A DNA stretch of 30,183 nt from an uncultured Oscillospiraceae bacterium. GTDB taxonomy: Bacteria; Bacillota; Clostridia; Oscillospirales; Oscillospiraceae. The stretch is from contig CAKUJN010000017.1 in the NCBI GenBank assembly GCA_934661735.1, positions 1 through 30,183 on the forward strand, read 5' to 3'. Under the pieces are notes generated by a model. That model was not told where the DNA came from, searched no databases, and was given only the letters and a program-made list of their open reading frames with translations. The position numbers and the translations under genes were made by a program. Shown here one piece after another: positions 13,678 through 21,831 of this stretch (position 1 is the first letter of the stretch; each line of letters begins with the position of its first letter).

Positions 13678-13723
13678 GACAAGGGCGCATGCGCCCTTGT
13701 CCCGCAGGGGTTTCCCCTGCGGG
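13678..13723 (+). terminator. Tandem hairpins between the regulator and the surface-protein gene
   Basis: A perfect 24-nt palindrome spans 13678-13701 (arms GACAAGGGCGCA). A second perfect hairpin, CCCGCAGGGG / CCCCTGCGGG with a TTT loop, spans 13701-13723. Neither is followed by a T run, so this may be a weak terminator, an attenuator or an mRNA-stability element in the leader of the next gene. Confidence 0.5.
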
Positions 13724-13801
13724 AATGGGTCCTGACGGAGATAAAACGGTACATCGCGCCCGCCGCGCGCGGGCAGGCATATACACAACAGGAGGATGGA
13801 C

Positions 13802-16800
13802 ATGAAAAAACGAGTTATCAGCATGATACTGGCGCTGGCGCTATGCCTCGGCCTGCTGCCCGTGGTGCCGGTAGCGGCATTGGACGAAACAGGCATCTGG
13901 TTTGACCAAGTTAATTCTGAGGGTGCCATGGAAGAAGGCGAGCAGAGCTGGAGCGCTGACCGTTTTAATGGCAGTACTACGGATGTGGTATGGAACGGCG
14001 AAGTAATTTATGTAATTGGCAAAGACCAGAATGTGACCATTGATGGAAATCTGACGATCGATGGAAGCGGCCTGAAATATCTGATTCTTTTTGAGAACGC
14101 AACGCTGACAATTAAGGGCGCTTTGATACTCAAGAGAGACGGACTGTCCATTTTGGGACATACGGCGTCGCTTCAGCCGGGAGACATCGGCCAGATCGTC
14201 ATTGAAAATTCGAAAAACCCCTCCGGCGCGGCAATTCGCTCGGAGGCTGACAGCGGCGAGTCCTACGCGATTTCTCTCTGTGGCGGCAAGCTGACGGCAA
14301 AGGGCGGTCAGTACGGCGCGGTCGATCATGTTACCCTGTGGAAAAAGTGTGAGGTGTTGAAAGCCACGCTTGGCGAGGATCTGCTGCCGCTCGATGATTG
14401 GGCGGATGAAAAAGTTACGTTCTCTGGTGAGAAAGACCTCGTCATCGAGTGGTGCGAACACGATGATGATTATGAAGGTTACATTCAGGACGGCGAAACG
14501 CAGCACCGTCCGTGCTGCACAGCGTGCGGCTTTGAATGGTCTGCTGTGGAGTGCTTTACTCCCGTGACGCTTTCCCCCGACATTGTATCGAACGGTGACG
14601 GCACGCACACTTTGAAATGTATCTGCGGCCGTGAGAAGATCGAAGCTTGCAGCGTGGATTCTCTGAAGGAGCCGGAGGTCACATCTGACGGCAAGGGGCA
14701 TACCAGTTCCATGTGTATCTGGTGCGGCTACACGACTGGCGGTGTGGAAGATCACACCGACTGGGATGAACACGGCGCATGCGGAGTCTGCAAGTTCAAG
14801 CCGGTTTTTGAGGACAGTGAGGGCAATCTGTACGGCTATGACAGCTCGTATTCGATTGACGCACTCAACGAGGCCATTGCAAATGGCGTGACCTCCTTCA
14901 AGCTGGTGAACTTTGCAGAGGGCGACGGCGCGGATACGACCACGGTAGAGGCAAGCTTCAGCCTTGAGACCGAGGCGGAAGTCACGCTGGATATGAACGG
15001 CAAAACCCTGACACACGGAAGCGGAGAGCCGACGTTGACCGTATCCAGCGGCACATTGACAGTCACTGGTGACGCAGCGATTGGAAATACGGGCTCTGCG
15101 GAAATGGCCGCCTCCGCCGTCAAGGTTACCGGCGGCGAACTGATCTTCCAGAACGCGCTGAATGCAACCGGCAGCAGCGGCACCAGTGCGGCCTCGTCCG
15201 CCATTGAAGTCACCGGCGGCAAGGTGACCTTTGAGGGCGACGTAAAGGCAACTGGCGGCTTGCTGGGTCGAAGCGGCAACGCCATGACCTGCCAGCCTGC
15301 GATTTATGCCAATGGCGGCGAGCTGGATTTCCAGGGCACGCGGGAGACTCAGGTCGAACTCGACCTGAGGGGCGGTCTGACGCTTGAAAGCGACGCAACA
15401 CTGACCCACCTCCTGACCACGGGCAAGTTCTATCAGAAGCCTGCTGATTTTACGGGAAGTGGGACCGGGGCTGCGGTATCGGTCGAGAATAGCACGAAAT
15501 ACAGATATGTGGATAGGCTGCTGGCAGACAAGTACATTTTTAAAAATCTTGATCCGAGCGGCAAGAACCAGTATTTTGCTACCTCCTTTACACTTTTGTC
15601 GGGCTGGGACGTTACCATTGTGGAGCATGAGCACAAATGGGGACCATCAGAAGGCAGCGACAACTATGCCTGCACCGAGTGCGGTGTAACCTGCATTCAT
15701 GAGGGCGGCTATACGGATGGCAAATGCTCCATCTGCGGCAAGCCCTGCTCGCATGGAAACGTGGACTCACTGCCGAATGGTAAATTCTGCCGTGATTGCG
15801 AGCAGAAAATGCTCATAGAGAGCACAAAGGGTGAACGAGGTAATCCGGACTTTAAGTACGCGTACTTTACAAGCCTGAAAGACGCCATGGCCGCCGCCGA
15901 GGACGGCTGGATCATGAAGCTGCTGGATGACATTAACAATGACTATACGTACGCGGAGCTTACCGGCGATGACAAAACCGTCACGCTGAATCTGGACGGA
16001 CACACGATCAATGAAGGCTGGATTTATGTTGGAATCGACGAAAATAATTATAACAACAAAACCTCCAGCACGTTGAAGATCACTGGCAACGGCAGCTTTA
16101 TAAATACCGGCGACTCCGGCAATCTTACCATCAGCGAGAAAGGCACACTCGATCTGAGCGGCTGGACCGGCGGCAAAATCACCAGGGTGAACCCGAGCAA
16201 GAAAGACGATGACGAAAGCGCACTGATAGTGGGAGAAAATGCGGGCACTATCGAAACTTTGGGGATTAATAGCTGGCCTACAGACAGCGCAAACGATATA
16301 ACCTATATAAAAAATATTCAGCTGAGCGGCGGCCGTTATGGTGCAATTTCGATTACGATGAACGCTCCCTCTGGCTGCAACAAAGCCATACCATACAGCA
16401 GTATGCTTGCCACAGGCTATGCGTTCCAATATAACTCCGGCGAATTTGTGGAATATGCAGCAAAAGCAGAATACGGCAATGGCGGCGGCAATCTCTCCAA
16501 CGTCAGGGTCGTAAAGTGCACCAACCATGTAAACGCAGACGACAACAAGCTCTGCGACTACTGCAACGCCGACCTGTTGAATGACGCGGTCGCCACCCTG
16601 ACGACGGGCGACAGGACCTACTACTACACCGACCTCCCCGCCGCGGTCGCCACGGCCAATGTCAAGGGCGGCATCGTCACGCTGCTGGCTGACGTGACGC
16701 TCTCCGGAACGCTCACGATCGGAAATATCGGAGCCGTCAAAGACATCACCCTCGACCTGAACGGCCATACCATCACCGACACCGGCACCCCCAGCGGAAG

Positions 16801-19654
16801 CGGAAAGGATCGCCTTATCCAGATATACACTTCGGGGACAGTAACCATCTGCGACGGCAGCCAGGCACAAAGCGGCACGATTGAAAGCAAGGTGCCCGGC
16901 GGCTATCCCGTGTGCCTGAGTGATGGCACGCTGACCATCGAGGGCGGCACGTTCAAGGGCGATCAGTACGCGCTGGAGGCCAACATCAGCCCCGAGCTGA
17001 CCATCAAGGGCGGCACGTTCAAGGGCGGCATTTTGTCCTACGCCAGATCCAACACGATCAGCGGCGGCACGTTCCTCGGTGCTGTTGCGGTCAAATACAC
17101 CACCAAAATCAGCGGCGGCCGCTTTGCCTCGCTTAGCAGCGACCAGATTCTCGGCAGCCTGCTTGCGGACGGCTATGCGTTCAGGAGCACCGCTGAGGGC
17201 GGCACGTGGCTGAGGGAGCAGCAGCTCGCGCAAAAGACCGCGAACAACATCACCGCCGTGGCGGCCCCCATCCAGTCGGTCACGCTGACCTCGGACGCGG
17301 AGAATCATACCGTGGAATACGGCACGCCCGTGAAGCTGACGGCAGACTGCAAAACGGCTGCTGGCGTCACCGACTTCAAGCTTCAGTGGTATGAGATCGT
17401 CAGCGGTGAGCCGACAGGCATGGACAGCGGTCTGCTTACGAACCTCTCCGTCGGCACGCACAAATACCGCGTTGTCGCCACGGCGGACGGCTACTCCAGA
17501 AGCGCCGATATCACCATCACGGTCAACAAGGCCAAGCAGGGCGGCGAGGTCAGCATGAAGGGCTACACCTACAACGAAACGCCCAGCACGCCGACGCTGA
17601 CAGGCCGGGCGGGCGACCTGAACGCCGCAGTGACGTATTATTACAGCACCACCAATGTGAACAGCGGCGGCACAGAGTGGAAGGACATCGAGCCGACCAC
17701 GCTGAACGTCGGAACCTACTACATGTATGCCGTGATTGCGGAGACGGAGAACTACAAAGAATTCACCACGACTGCCGTGGCGTTCAAGGTAGAAAAGGCC
17801 TCGCCGACCCCCTATACGAAGCCCTCCGGCCTGACCGCGAAATACGGCCAGAAGCTCAGCGATATCACGCTGCCCAATCCCGAGGGCAATCTGCCCGGCA
17901 CGTGGAGCTGGAATGAGCCTGATACCGTACTTGACCAGATCGGCACAATAAAATATGACGCCTATTTCACGCCCGACAACACGAATTATAAGCGGGTAGT
18001 CGGTGCTGCAATTGATGTGACGGTCGGACCGGCCGACGGCAAAGTGCTTGCCACGGTCAAGCTGACGCAGAAGTTCACGGACGACGGCGAGCACACCTAC
18101 ACGCCGGACTGGTCTGACCTTCCCGAGGGCCCGACGTGGAGCTATAACAGTGAAGCGAGCATTCAGCTTCCCACGCATACTTTCACGGCAGACGGCAAGA
18201 CGCTGACCTACGCCATTACCGGCGGCAAGGCCGGTGATGTGGTCACCATCACGCTCAAGGCGCAGTGCAGCAACTATGAGGACTTTACGATTGTCCTCAA
18301 GATAACGCTGACCGAGCGCGACCCGCAGCCCGACTTCAAATTCGACACGAAGGAAACGACCGTGACCTACGGCGACGAAAGCTTCATCCTTGCGGCGACC
18401 GGCGCGCAGACGTCGGTGACGTATGTCAGCGACAACCCGAGCGTTGCCACAGTGGACAAAGACACTGGCAAGGTGACGATTGTCGGCGCGGGCAAGGCGA
18501 CGATTACGGCCACGGCGGCGCAGACGAAGGACTTCGACAAGGCGGAGGCAAGCTATCAGCTGACCGTAAAACAGGCGGTTGTGACCATTACGGCGCTGGA
18601 CAAGCGCGTCTACGTCGGCGGCAAGGCCCCCGACCTGACAAGTCCGGCGCAGGATACGGACTACACCGTTTCCGGCCTGCTCGGCGAGGATAAGCTGAAC
18701 ATCGAACCGACGCTGAAATATGTGGACGCGGAGGGGAACGAGGTCACGCCCGACACGACGAAAACGGGCGAGTATATCATCCGCGCCAGTGGCGCAATGG
18801 CTTCCGCGAACTATACCATCGAGTATGCAGACGGCAAGCTGTCGATTGTCAGACGGCCGGCCTCCGGCGGCAGCAATACGCCGGTTTATCCGGTCAGAAC
18901 CCCCGACAAGACGGAAAACGGTACAATTTCCACCGACCCGAAGAGCGCCGAGAAGGGCGAAACGGTTACCATCACGGTCAAGCCCGACACCGGCTATGAG
19001 CTGGGCGATCTGATTGTGACCGACAAGAACGGCGACCGCGTGAATGTGATCAATCGCGGCAACGGCAAGTTCACGTTTGTCATGCCCGAGGGCGGTGTGA
19101 CCATCCGTGCAAGCTTCGTCGAGGAGACGGAAAACAGCCCGTTCCGCGACGTGCCGAAGAATGCGTATTACTACAAGGCAGTCGCGTGGGCGGCGAAGAA
19201 CGATATCACCGGCGGCATCGGCAACGGCCTCTTCGGGCCGGAGCTGGGCTGCACCAGGGCGCAGTTTGTGACGTTCCTGTGGAGAGCCTGCGGCTCGCCC
19301 GCGCCGAAGGCGCTGAGCAAGTTTACGGACGTTCCGGCGGACGCGTACTACGCGAAGGCGGTCGCGTGGGCCGTTGAAAACGGCATCACGGACGGCACCT
19401 CGCCGACGACGTTCAGCCCGAACCAGACGTGCACGAGAGCGCATGCGGTCACGTTCCTGTGGCGTGCGCTTGGCAAGCCGAGCGGAAGCAGCGCAGCCTT
19501 TACGGACGTTCCGTCCGGCGCGTACTACGCGAAAGCGGTCGCGTGGGCCGCGGAAAACGATGTGACGACCGGTGTCGGCGGCGGACGCTTTGCCCCCGAC
19601 GATACCTGCACCAGAGCGCAGATTGTGACGTTCCTGTATCGTTGCATGCGCTGA
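13802..19654 (+). CDS. Giant secreted SLH-domain surface protein
   Basis: A 1950-aa exported protein. A signal peptide (MKKRVISMILALALCLGLLP, probable cut after VAA near residue 26) is followed by beta-helix-like regions built on LDxNGxT motifs (near 395, 728 and 983) and GGTF repeats (about 1045-1120). CxxC modules lie near 238, 273, 305, 327, 624-668 and 919. Ig-like and MBG-type domains span about 1160-1690, including a Big_2-type stretch (VSDNPSVATVDKDTGKVTI). An InlB-type B-repeat (about 1703-1773) and three C-terminal SLH repeats (about 1779, 1840 and 1900) follow; these normally attach proteins to cell-wall polymer. A role in adhesion or surface display is likely, and the ligand is unknown. 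ATG 13802 is preferred over 13796 because AGGAGG (13790-13795) then has 6-bp spacing. Parts of the N-terminal half are noticeably AT-rich. Confidence 0.93.
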   Translation: MKKRVISMILALALCLGLLPVVPVAALDETGIWFDQVNSEGAMEEGEQSWSADRFNGSTTDVVWNGEVIYVIGKDQNVTIDGNLTIDGSGLKYLILFENATLTIKGALILKRDGLSILGHTASLQPGDIGQIVIENSKNPSGAAIRSEADSGESYAISLCGGKLTAKGGQYGAVDHVTLWKKCEVLKATLGEDLLPLDDWADEKVTFSGEKDLVIEWCEHDDDYEGYIQDGETQHRPCCTACGFEWSAVECFTPVTLSPDIVSNGDGTHTLKCICGREKIEACSVDSLKEPEVTSDGKGHTSSMCIWCGYTTGGVEDHTDWDEHGACGVCKFKPVFEDSEGNLYGYDSSYSIDALNEAIANGVTSFKLVNFAEGDGADTTTVEASFSLETEAEVTLDMNGKTLTHGSGEPTLTVSSGTLTVTGDAAIGNTGSAEMAASAVKVTGGELIFQNALNATGSSGTSAASSAIEVTGGKVTFEGDVKATGGLLGRSGNAMTCQPAIYANGGELDFQGTRETQVELDLRGGLTLESDATLTHLLTTGKFYQKPADFTGSGTGAAVSVENSTKYRYVDRLLADKYIFKNLDPSGKNQYFATSFTLLSGWDVTIVEHEHKWGPSEGSDNYACTECGVTCIHEGGYTDGKCSICGKPCSHGNVDSLPNGKFCRDCEQKMLIESTKGERGNPDFKYAYFTSLKDAMAAAEDGWIMKLLDDINNDYTYAELTGDDKTVTLNLDGHTINEGWIYVGIDENNYNNKTSSTLKITGNGSFINTGDSGNLTISEKGTLDLSGWTGGKITRVNPSKKDDDESALIVGENAGTIETLGINSWPTDSANDITYIKNIQLSGGRYGAISITMNAPSGCNKAIPYSSMLATGYAFQYNSGEFVEYAAKAEYGNGGGNLSNVRVVKCTNHVNADDNKLCDYCNADLLNDAVATLTTGDRTYYYTDLPAAVATANVKGGIVTLLADVTLSGTLTIGNIGAVKDITLDLNGHTITDTGTPSGSGKDRLIQIYTSGTVTICDGSQAQSGTIESKVPGGYPVCLSDGTLTIEGGTFKGDQYALEANISPELTIKGGTFKGGILSYARSNTISGGTFLGAVAVKYTTKISGGRFASLSSDQILGSLLADGYAFRSTAEGGTWLREQQLAQKTANNITAVAAPIQSVTLTSDAENHTVEYGTPVKLTADCKTAAGVTDFKLQWYEIVSGEPTGMDSGLLTNLSVGTHKYRVVATADGYSRSADITITVNKAKQGGEVSMKGYTYNETPSTPTLTGRAGDLNAAVTYYYSTTNVNSGGTEWKDIEPTTLNVGTYYMYAVIAETENYKEFTTTAVAFKVEKASPTPYTKPSGLTAKYGQKLSDITLPNPEGNLPGTWSWNEPDTVLDQIGTIKYDAYFTPDNTNYKRVVGAAIDVTVGPADGKVLATVKLTQKFTDDGEHTYTPDWSDLPEGPTWSYNSEASIQLPTHTFTADGKTLTYAITGGKAGDVVTITLKAQCSNYEDFTIVLKITLTERDPQPDFKFDTKETTVTYGDESFILAATGAQTSVTYVSDNPSVATVDKDTGKVTIVGAGKATITATAAQTKDFDKAEASYQLTVKQAVVTITALDKRVYVGGKAPDLTSPAQDTDYTVSGLLGEDKLNIEPTLKYVDAEGNEVTPDTTKTGEYIIRASGAMASANYTIEYADGKLSIVRRPASGGSNTPVYPVRTPDKTENGTISTDPKSAEKGETVTITVKPDTGYELGDLIVTDKNGDRVNVINRGNGKFTFVMPEGGVTIRASFVEETENSPFRDVPKNAYYYKAVAWAAKNDITGGIGNGLFGPELGCTRAQFVTFLWRACGSPAPKALSKFTDVPADAYYAKAVAWAVENGITDGTSPTTFSPNQTCTRAHAVTFLWRALGKPSGSSAAFTDVPSGAYYAKAVAWAAENDVTTGVGGGRFAPDDTCTRAQIVTFLYRCMR

Positions 19655-19685
19655 CGCACCGCACAGAACGGCATGGTCATACCCC

Positions 19686-19714
19686 GAGGCTGGGCGCGAA
19701 CCGCGCCCAGCCTC
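19686..19714 (+). terminator. Terminator-like hairpin after the surface-protein gene
   Basis: GAGGCTGGGCGCG (19686-19698) pairs perfectly with CGCGCCCAGCCTC (19702-19714). The tail TCCCCGTTTAT is only weakly T-rich. It starts 31 bp after the stop codon. Confidence 0.7.
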
Positions 19715-19751
19715 TCCCCGTTTATGGCGCTTTCGGAAGCCGCGGGAGCAG

Positions 19752-19791
19752 AAAACAGAAAAGGGCTCCCTGCCGGAACGGCAGGGAGCCC
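19752..19791 (-). terminator. Rho-independent terminator of the LacI-family gene
   Basis: GGGCTCCCTGCCG (19763-19775) pairs with CGGCAGGGAGCCC (19779-19791). On the minus strand the stem is followed by TTTTCTGTTTTC. It starts 14 bp after the gene's stop codon. Confidence 0.88.
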
Positions 19792-19805
19792 GTGGTTATT
19801 TTACC

Positions 19806-20876
19806 CTAGAACAGCGAACGATCCCAGCGGAGAATTCCGCTGCTGTAGTTTTCGATGTTCTGGCGGAACGCAAGACGGGTTTCAAGCAGAATCTTGTCGG
19901 TTTCCGGTGTCCAGCTCTCCAGAATGTGCTTCGCAAGAAACCGGATGGCCTGATAGCCCTGCTGATACGGGTCCTGATACAAAAGACACTGACAGGTTCC
20001 GTCCTTTACCGCCTGTATGCCGTCCTGACTGATGTCGTATCCGATCAGGGCGACGTTTTTCGGTCCAAGCTCGCGCAGCGCGCGAATCGCGCCGACCGTA
20101 CTGACGTAGTTTGTGCAGAAAATGCCGCGGATGTCCGGAACGGAGGCGAACAGATTGGACAGATTCCGCCTGGTCAGCGTCATGTCCAGCTTGCAGTCTG
20201 CGGATGGATAGACGGAGATTTCCGGATAATGCCGGTGAATCACGTCGCAAAAGCCCTGAAAACGCTCGACAAACGGTATGGCCTGATTGAAGTTCCCCAT
20301 AATGGTCACAGCGCCGCGGCCGTTCAGGAGCGTTCCCATAATATCGCCGGCCATGCGGCCGGACTGCTCGGAATCCACGCCGACATAGAACAGCCGTGCG
20401 CTGTTCGGCAGATCGTTGTTGAAGGTCACCGTGGGGATACCCGCAGCGGAAAAGCGGTCGATATATGCGGCGCACGCCACGCTTTGCGGATTGATTGCAA
20501 TTCCGTCATACTGCGCGCAGTCGAGCGACGCCAGCAGCTGCTGCTGTGAGTCGGGGGTGTGCGCGTCATAGTAGAGCAGGTCCACCTCAATGCCGTATGG
20601 AGCCAGCTCCTCCGCCGCGCGCTGTACGCCGCTGTGAATATATCCGAAGAAATCCTCCGGCTCGTTCAGATCGATGCAGGCAAGGCGGATGGTGCTTCTG
20701 CGGCTGAGCGCTCCCGCCAGCTGGTTGGTTTTATAGCCCAGCCGTTCCGCGGTTTCCAATATCATTCTGCGCGTTTCCGGATTGATGTCTGCGCGGTTGT
20801 GAAGAGCGCGGTCAACCGTGCCGATCGACGTCCGGCAGGCGTCCGCTATCATGGCCATGGTGATGCGTTTTCCCAT
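19806..20876 (-). CDS. LacI-family transcriptional regulator
   Basis: A 356-aa regulator. The N-terminal LacI helix-turn-helix (MGKRITMAMIADACRTSIGTV.., residues 1-60, with a hinge near LAGALSRR) is followed by a periplasmic-binding-protein-like effector domain (about 65-340), where LACIDLNEPEDFFGYIHSG, FNNDLPNSARLFYVGVDSEQSGRMAG and IGYDISQDG are visible. Members usually repress or activate sugar or cyclitol uptake genes. No sugar operon is adjacent, so the target is unknown. The open frame extends more than 180 codons upstream, but only ATG 20876 gives the family N-terminus and it has GGAGAG upstream. It is monocistronic with its own promoter and terminator. Confidence 0.92.
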   Translation of the reverse strand: MGKRITMAMIADACRTSIGTVDRALHNRADINPETRRMILETAERLGYKTNQLAGALSRRSTIRLACIDLNEPEDFFGYIHSGVQRAAEELAPYGIEVDLLYYDAHTPDSQQQLLASLDCAQYDGIAINPQSVACAAYIDRFSAAGIPTVTFNNDLPNSARLFYVGVDSEQSGRMAGDIMGTLLNGRGAVTIMGNFNQAIPFVERFQGFCDVIHRHYPEISVYPSADCKLDMTLTRRNLSNLFASVPDIRGIFCTNYVSTVGAIRALRELGPKNVALIGYDISQDGIQAVKDGTCQCLLYQDPYQQGYQAIRFLAKHILESWTPETDKILLETRLAFRQNIENYSSGILRWDRSLF

Positions 20877-20909
20877 TTTTCTCTCCAATCCACACCGTAA
20901 TTTAACAAA

Positions 20910-20938
20910 ATGATACCATAATTGCGGCCGGATGTCCA
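20910..20938 (-). promoter_or_regulatory. Promoter of the LacI-family gene
   Basis: On the minus strand TGGACA (20938-20933), a 17-bp spacer and TATCAT (20915-20910), about 34 bp before the ATG. Confidence 0.65.
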
Positions 20939-21005
20939 GAATCGATTCCATAACGCGGAAAACAAAGCGCCTGCACGCCGCGTGTGCGCTTCCCGCTTCC
21001 CGCGC

Positions 21006-21031
21006 AAAAAGCGCCGCCCGACGGGCGGCGC
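21006..21031 (-). terminator. Rho-independent terminator of the MarR/oxoamine synthase/reductase operon
   Basis: GCGCCGCCC (21011-21019) pairs with GGGCGGCGC (21023-21031). On the minus strand the stem is followed by five T residues. It begins 6 bp after the reductase stop codon. Confidence 0.88.
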
Positions 21032-21036
21032 CCTGC

Positions 21037-21831
21037 TTATTTCGCGTAGATTTTTCCGACCAGCCAGTTGAGCGTCCGTACCGGCAGAAGCTTTGCCAGG
21101 ACGCAGAAGAACTTGTACTGAAGCCCGATCGAGCGCAGCGGCTTGACGCTGCGGCGCGTGGCGACCGAGGCGATGTACGCGCCGGCGGTTTCCGGCGCCA
21201 TGCCGGTCTGCTCGTCGTGCTCCATGCCCGCGACGCTGCGGCTGATGCGGCCGCCGTAAACGTCGTCGCCGAGCTGGCTTTTCTGCCGCGCGGCGGTGAA
21301 GCCCGTGCGGATATCGCCGGGCATGACGGCGCAGACCTGAATCCCGAACGGGCGGACCTCGTTTGCAAGCGCCATGGTGTAGGAATTGATGGCGGCCTTG
21401 CTGACGGAATAGTACGTCTGGAACGGAATCGGAATCGCACCCGCGACCGAGCTTAAATTCACAATGCGCCCTTTTCCAGCCTTGCGCATGACGGGCAGGA
21501 CGGCGTGGCAGACGTTGACCATGCCGAAGAAATTGACCTCCAGCTGGCGCTTCGCGTCGGCAAGGGCGGTGAATTCCACCGCGCCGGATACGCCGAAGCC
21601 GGCGTTGTTGATGAGAACGTCGATGTGGTCCTCATGCCGCAGGACCTCTTCCACGGCGGCGTTGACCATCGCCTCGTCCGTCACGTCGGTCGGAATGTGG
21701 AAAAAGCCCTCGACGCCCGTTTCGCGGCGGCTCAGCTCATAGACCGTGTAGCCCCGTTCCTTCATGGCCGCGGCGGTGCAGCGGCCGATGCCGGATGTGC
21801 CGCCGGTAATCAGACAGACCTTGCCGCTCAT
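21037..21831 (-). CDS. Short-chain dehydrogenase/reductase, candidate 3-keto-sphingoid reductase
   Basis: A 264-aa classical SDR. The NAD(P) site is TGGTSGIG (9-16). NNAG is at 75-78, Asn100 fits the tetrad, and the catalytic residues are Ser128 (NLSS) and Tyr141-x3-Lys145. The C-terminal 25 residues are hydrophobic with basic spacing (FFCVLAKLLPVRTLNWLVGKIYAK), suggesting membrane association and a lipid-like substrate. The start codon overlaps the stop of the oxoamine synthase gene (ATGA), with GGGAGG upstream, so the two are translationally coupled. In sphingolipid synthesis the product of serine palmitoyltransferase, 3-ketosphinganine, is reduced by exactly this kind of enzyme. The SDR family is broad, so the substrate assignment rests on the neighbour and is inference. 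Confidence 0.9.
   Translation of the reverse strand: MSGKVCLITGGTSGIGRCTAAAMKERGYTVYELSRRETGVEGFFHIPTDVTDEAMVNAAVEEVLRHEDHIDVLINNAGFGVSGAVEFTALADAKRQLEVNFFGMVNVCHAVLPVMRKAGKGRIVNLSSVAGAIPIPFQTYYSVSKAAINSYTMALANEVRPFGIQVCAVMPGDIRTGFTAARQKSQLGDDVYGGRISRSVAGMEHDEQTGMAPETAGAYIASVATRRSVKPLRSIGLQYKFFCVLAKLLPVRTLNWLVGKIYAK

Noticed and set aside
13802..13846. A lipoprotein signal on the surface protein (Cys15 in the leader)
   Set aside because: The residues before Cys15 (LAL) do not fit a lipobox, and a normal signal-peptidase site lies near residue 26; SLH repeats already explain anchoring.
15767..19444. A 1225-codon open frame antisense to the surface-protein gene
   Set aside because: It follows from GC-rich third positions and repetitive codons of the real gene; it has no recognisable domain, RBS or promoter.
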